Assembly: GCF_003333265.1 (NCBI RefSeq)
Contig: NZ_QOLB01000138.1
Coordinates: 1 to 45,257, forward strand
DNA: 45,257 nucleotides
Origin: Candidatus Halocynthiibacter alkanivorans
GTDB lineage: Bacteria; Pseudomonadota; Alphaproteobacteria; Rhodobacterales; Rhodobacteraceae
Direction: 5' to 3'
Shown here: positions 42,952 through 45,257 of the stretch, piece by piece
Position numbering within the stretch: position 1 is the first letter of the stretch
How the letters are laid out: each line of letters begins with the position of its first letter
The notes under the pieces: generated by a model
Told to the model about the DNA's origin: nothing
Seen by the model: only the letters and a program-made list of their open reading frames with translations
Database searches by the model: none
Translations under genes and position numbers: made by a program

Positions 42952-43476
42952 ATGAAAGAACAAGACAGGATTTTGGGGACGGTTCGGGCGATGATTGCAA
43001 AGCATAAAACCGCCTGGGCCACGGCGTGGCGCAGCGCCTGGCAGGACGTGTTGTCCCTGGTGTTGCGCCGGCCGCGCCATCTGCAGGTGGCGGCACTTTG
43101 TTACCGCGAAGCCGGTGGCGAAAAACAGGTGCTGCTGGTGACATCACGGCGCAGCGGGCGCTGGATCCTGCCTAAAGGCTGGCCGATTGATGGCAAAACG
43201 GCTGCCGGGGCGGCGCTGACCGAAGCCTGGGAAGAGGCCGGGGTGGAAACGGCAGAAAAGCTGCAGCCGCAGCCTGTTGGCCGCTACGCCTACCTCAAGA
43301 AATTCGGCAAGGGGCTTTCGGTGCCCAGCGAAGCGCTGGTCTTTGCGATCCCGGTGGTACGGCTGGCGGAAAGCTACCCGGAAGCGGCGCACCGAAAGCG
43401 GCGCTGGTTCACACTCGCTGAAGCTGAAAAACACATGCGGGAGCCTGAATTAAAGGCGATCTTGCGGGCGTTCTGA
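42952..43476 (+). CDS. NUDIX hydrolase
   Basis: 174-residue NUDIX protein with a basic, helical N-terminal extension (about 1-40) before the fold. WILPKGWPIDG leads into the Nudix box, which reads G-x5-K-x7-T-E-A-W-E-E-A-G. The metal-binding EE pair is kept, while the usual first Glu and the Arg are replaced. LPKGWP resembles the diadenosine/inositol polyphosphate phosphohydrolase group. Substrate therefore may be a dinucleoside polyphosphate (inference). It precedes a phosphate transporter by 133 bp on the same strand. Confidence 0.88.
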   Translation: MKEQDRILGTVRAMIAKHKTAWATAWRSAWQDVLSLVLRRPRHLQVAALCYREAGGEKQVLLVTSRRSGRWILPKGWPIDGKTAAGAALTEAWEEAGVETAEKLQPQPVGRYAYLKKFGKGLSVPSEALVFAIPVVRLAESYPEAAHRKRRWFTLAEAEKHMREPELKAILRAF

Positions 43477-43609
43477 GCACGGGCCAACATATTTTCCAGT
43501 TGTTTTCGCTAAAACCGTTGTTTTTTGCGCCAGCTGTCGTTAACTGCCCGCAACTTTCATAAGTTCAGCTCAAAACACGTCTGGCCCTGGCCCTGGCGCG
43601 GAGAAAAAC

Positions 43610-45082
43610 ATGTCTTCCAATTCTGATCGCAACTGGTCCACCCTTGATAAAGATCTCGGGCGTGTCACCAATATGGAATACGCCACCCAGATGGTGGCGC
43701 GTCCGATGGTGGGCATCAGCATTGCGCTGACCTTTATCATTGTGGCGGCGCTGGCGGCGGCGCTGCTGATCGGCGACGGTTCCGGCAATATTATCATCTT
43801 TGCGGCGGCCGGTCTGGGCGCCTATATGGCGGTGAATATCGGCGCCAATGACGTGGCCAATAATATGGGTCCTGCGGTGGGCGCGCGGGCGCTGACCATG
43901 GGCAGCGCCATCATTATTGCCGCGATTGGCGAAACGTCCGGCGCGCTGCTGGCGGGCGGCGATGTGGTTTCGACCATCTCCAAGGGCATTATCGATCCCG
44001 CCGGACTGGCCGACACGCAGGTGTTTATCTGGGCGATGATGGCGGCGCTGATCTCTTCGGCGCTCTGGGTCAATCTGGCGACCTGGGTCGGGGCGCCGGT
44101 CTCCACCACCCATTCGGTGGTGGGCGGCGTCATGGGCGCCGGTATTGCAGCGGCGGGGTTTGCCGCGGTGAACTGGCCCACCATGGGCAAAATTGCCGCC
44201 AGTTGGGTGATCTCGCCCGTGCTGGGCGGGCTCATTGCCGCTGCTTTCCTCGCTTTCATCAAAGCGCGGATCGTCTATCAGGACGATAAAATCACCGCTG
44301 CGCGCCGTTGGGTGCCGGTGCTGATCGGCATTATGATTGGGGCGTTTTCCGCCTATCTTGCAGTCAAAGGGCTGAAAAAGATCATCACCATCGAGCTGCA
44401 GGACGCGCTGCTGATCGGATTGGGGATGGGTGTGGCCAGCTGGGCGCTGGCGCGCCCGATGGTGCGGCGTCAGTCTGAAGGCATGGAGAACCGCAACAAA
44501 TCGCTGAAAGCGCTGTTTACCCTGCCGCTGATCATTTCCGCGGGGCTCTTGAGCTTTGCCCATGGCGCCAATGATGTGGCCAATGCGGTGGGGCCGCTGG
44601 CGGCGATCGTACATGCGGATTCTGTCGGTGAATTTGCCGGCAAAGTCAGCCTGCCGGTCTGGGTCATGGTGATCGGGGCCTTTGGCATTTCCTTTGGTCT
44701 GATCCTGTTCGGGCCAAAACTGATCCGCATGGTGGGCTCTCAGATCACCAAGCTGAACCCGATGCGCGCCTATTGTGTGGCGCTCTCGGCGGCGATCACG
44801 GTGATTGTGGCCTCCTGGCTCGGGCTGCCGGTCAGCTCCACCCATATCGCTGTGGGGGGGGTGTTCGGGGTCGGCTTTTACCGGGAATGGGAAAGCGAGC
44901 GCCGGCGCCGGGCCAAGAGCGGCAAGTCAAAGGCACAGATCGCACCGGAAGAACGCCGCCGCCGCAAGCTGGTGCGCCGCAGCCATTTCCTGACCATCAT
45001 TGCCGCCTGGGTGATTACAGTACCCGCCGCGGCGACCATGTCGGGCCTGGTGTTCCTCGCGCTGAACGCGGTGTTTGAATAA
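43610..45082 (+). CDS. pit: Inorganic phosphate transporter (PiT family)
   Basis: 490-residue membrane protein with about ten predicted helices and the duplicated PiT signatures, GANDVANNMGPAVGA in the first half and GANDVANAVGPLAAI in the second, each followed by an APVSTTHS / LPVSSTHIA loop. A soluble N-terminal 30 residues precede the first helix and a basic cytosolic loop (about 430-460) interrupts the second half. Low-affinity phosphate-proton symport is expected. Ribosome site GGAG 8 nt upstream. Strongly AT-richer promoter DNA lies at 43485-43565. Confidence 0.95.
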   Translation: MSSNSDRNWSTLDKDLGRVTNMEYATQMVARPMVGISIALTFIIVAALAAALLIGDGSGNIIIFAAAGLGAYMAVNIGANDVANNMGPAVGARALTMGSAIIIAAIGETSGALLAGGDVVSTISKGIIDPAGLADTQVFIWAMMAALISSALWVNLATWVGAPVSTTHSVVGGVMGAGIAAAGFAAVNWPTMGKIAASWVISPVLGGLIAAAFLAFIKARIVYQDDKITAARRWVPVLIGIMIGAFSAYLAVKGLKKIITIELQDALLIGLGMGVASWALARPMVRRQSEGMENRNKSLKALFTLPLIISAGLLSFAHGANDVANAVGPLAAIVHADSVGEFAGKVSLPVWVMVIGAFGISFGLILFGPKLIRMVGSQITKLNPMRAYCVALSAAITVIVASWLGLPVSSTHIAVGGVFGVGFYREWESERRRRAKSGKSKAQIAPEERRRRKLVRRSHFLTIIAAWVITVPAAATMSGLVFLALNAVFE

Positions 45083-45160
45083 GCGGCGCGCTGGCCTGAC
45101 TGGCTGATCTGCGCGACGACTGACCGGCCGCACACAGCGGCCTCAGGCCGGAAGGCTGCA

Positions 45161-45192
45161 GGGCGGAACGACCTCAAGTCAGGTTTCCGCCC
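45161..45192 (+). terminator. Possible terminator downstream of pit
   Basis: GGGCGGAA (45161-45168) with TTCCGCCC (45185-45192) and an inner ACCT/AGGT stem, about 80 nt after the pit stop. There is no T run. The window then ends in a run of 15 C. Confidence 0.45.
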
Positions 45193-45257
45193 CCACCAGC
45201 ACTGCCCGCACCACCCCCGCCCGGCACCGGCGCAACCCCGGCCCCCCCCCCCCCCCG

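Noticed and set aside
43565-44845. 426-residue open frame antisense to the phosphate transporter
   Set aside because: Arg/His/Asp-rich shadow of a membrane protein gene; no plausible fold.

Overview
The window looks like chromosomal DNA of a GC-rich alphaproteobacterium, most likely a Rhodobacteraceae member of the Roseobacter type. The clues are gene content and order: a MerR / large acyl-CoA dehydrogenase / GST / thiolase / FadB-like operon, a Cys-less Hint protein, a 61-residue two-helix protein of the sort often mislabelled 'CTP synthetase', a small secreted Cys-rich protein, a PCu(A)C plus DUF2946 copper pair, and both prpE and meaB. I see no rRNA, tRNA, CRISPR, prophage or insertion sequence. 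Most of the window is ordinary housekeeping DNA.

Layout. 0-6.7 kb: fatty-acid beta-oxidation operon on +, closed by a hairpin terminator shared with the gene facing it. 6.7-10.2 kb: Hint protein, sulfotransferase, a membrane protein resembling an M48 peptidase without its metal site, and a SPOR-domain protein. 10.3-14.8 kb: compact nucleoside-salvage operon on the minus strand (cdd-deoA-deoB-add-upp). 15-19.6 kb: malic enzyme (maeB) and propionyl-CoA synthetase (prpE). 20-24.8 kb: an NtrC-type response regulator with an altered GAFTGA loop, nadK, glyA, an alpha/beta hydrolase and a small membrane protein. 25-28.8 kb: a lone Phd-type antitoxin, a lipoprotein, lepA and an outer-membrane-type protein. 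29-30.6 kb: divergent Lrp regulator and Leu/Glu-type dehydrogenase.

30.6-33.9 kb is the strangest stretch. Small genes (a secreted protein, a low-molecular-weight phosphatase, a Sir2 deacylase) sit between long non-coding spacers built largely of degenerate short tandem repeats with periods of 12, about 15 and 14 bp. These are followed by a terminator copied in tandem. 34-45 kb: copper genes, a YcaQ-type glycosylase, a lipoprotein, RidA, rpmB, meaB, hrpB, a NUDIX hydrolase and a PiT phosphate transporter. A 12-bp array also precedes hrpB, and 20-bp repeats lie next to the rpmB terminator.

Together the genes describe an aerobic heterotroph that degrades fatty acids (yielding acetyl-CoA and, from odd chains, propionyl-CoA handled by prpE/meaB), turns C4 acids into pyruvate through MaeB, recycles nucleosides, and takes up phosphate and copper. 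I found no convincing new defence or mobile system. The best candidates for something undescribed are the short-tandem-repeat spacers and the GAFPGA response regulator.
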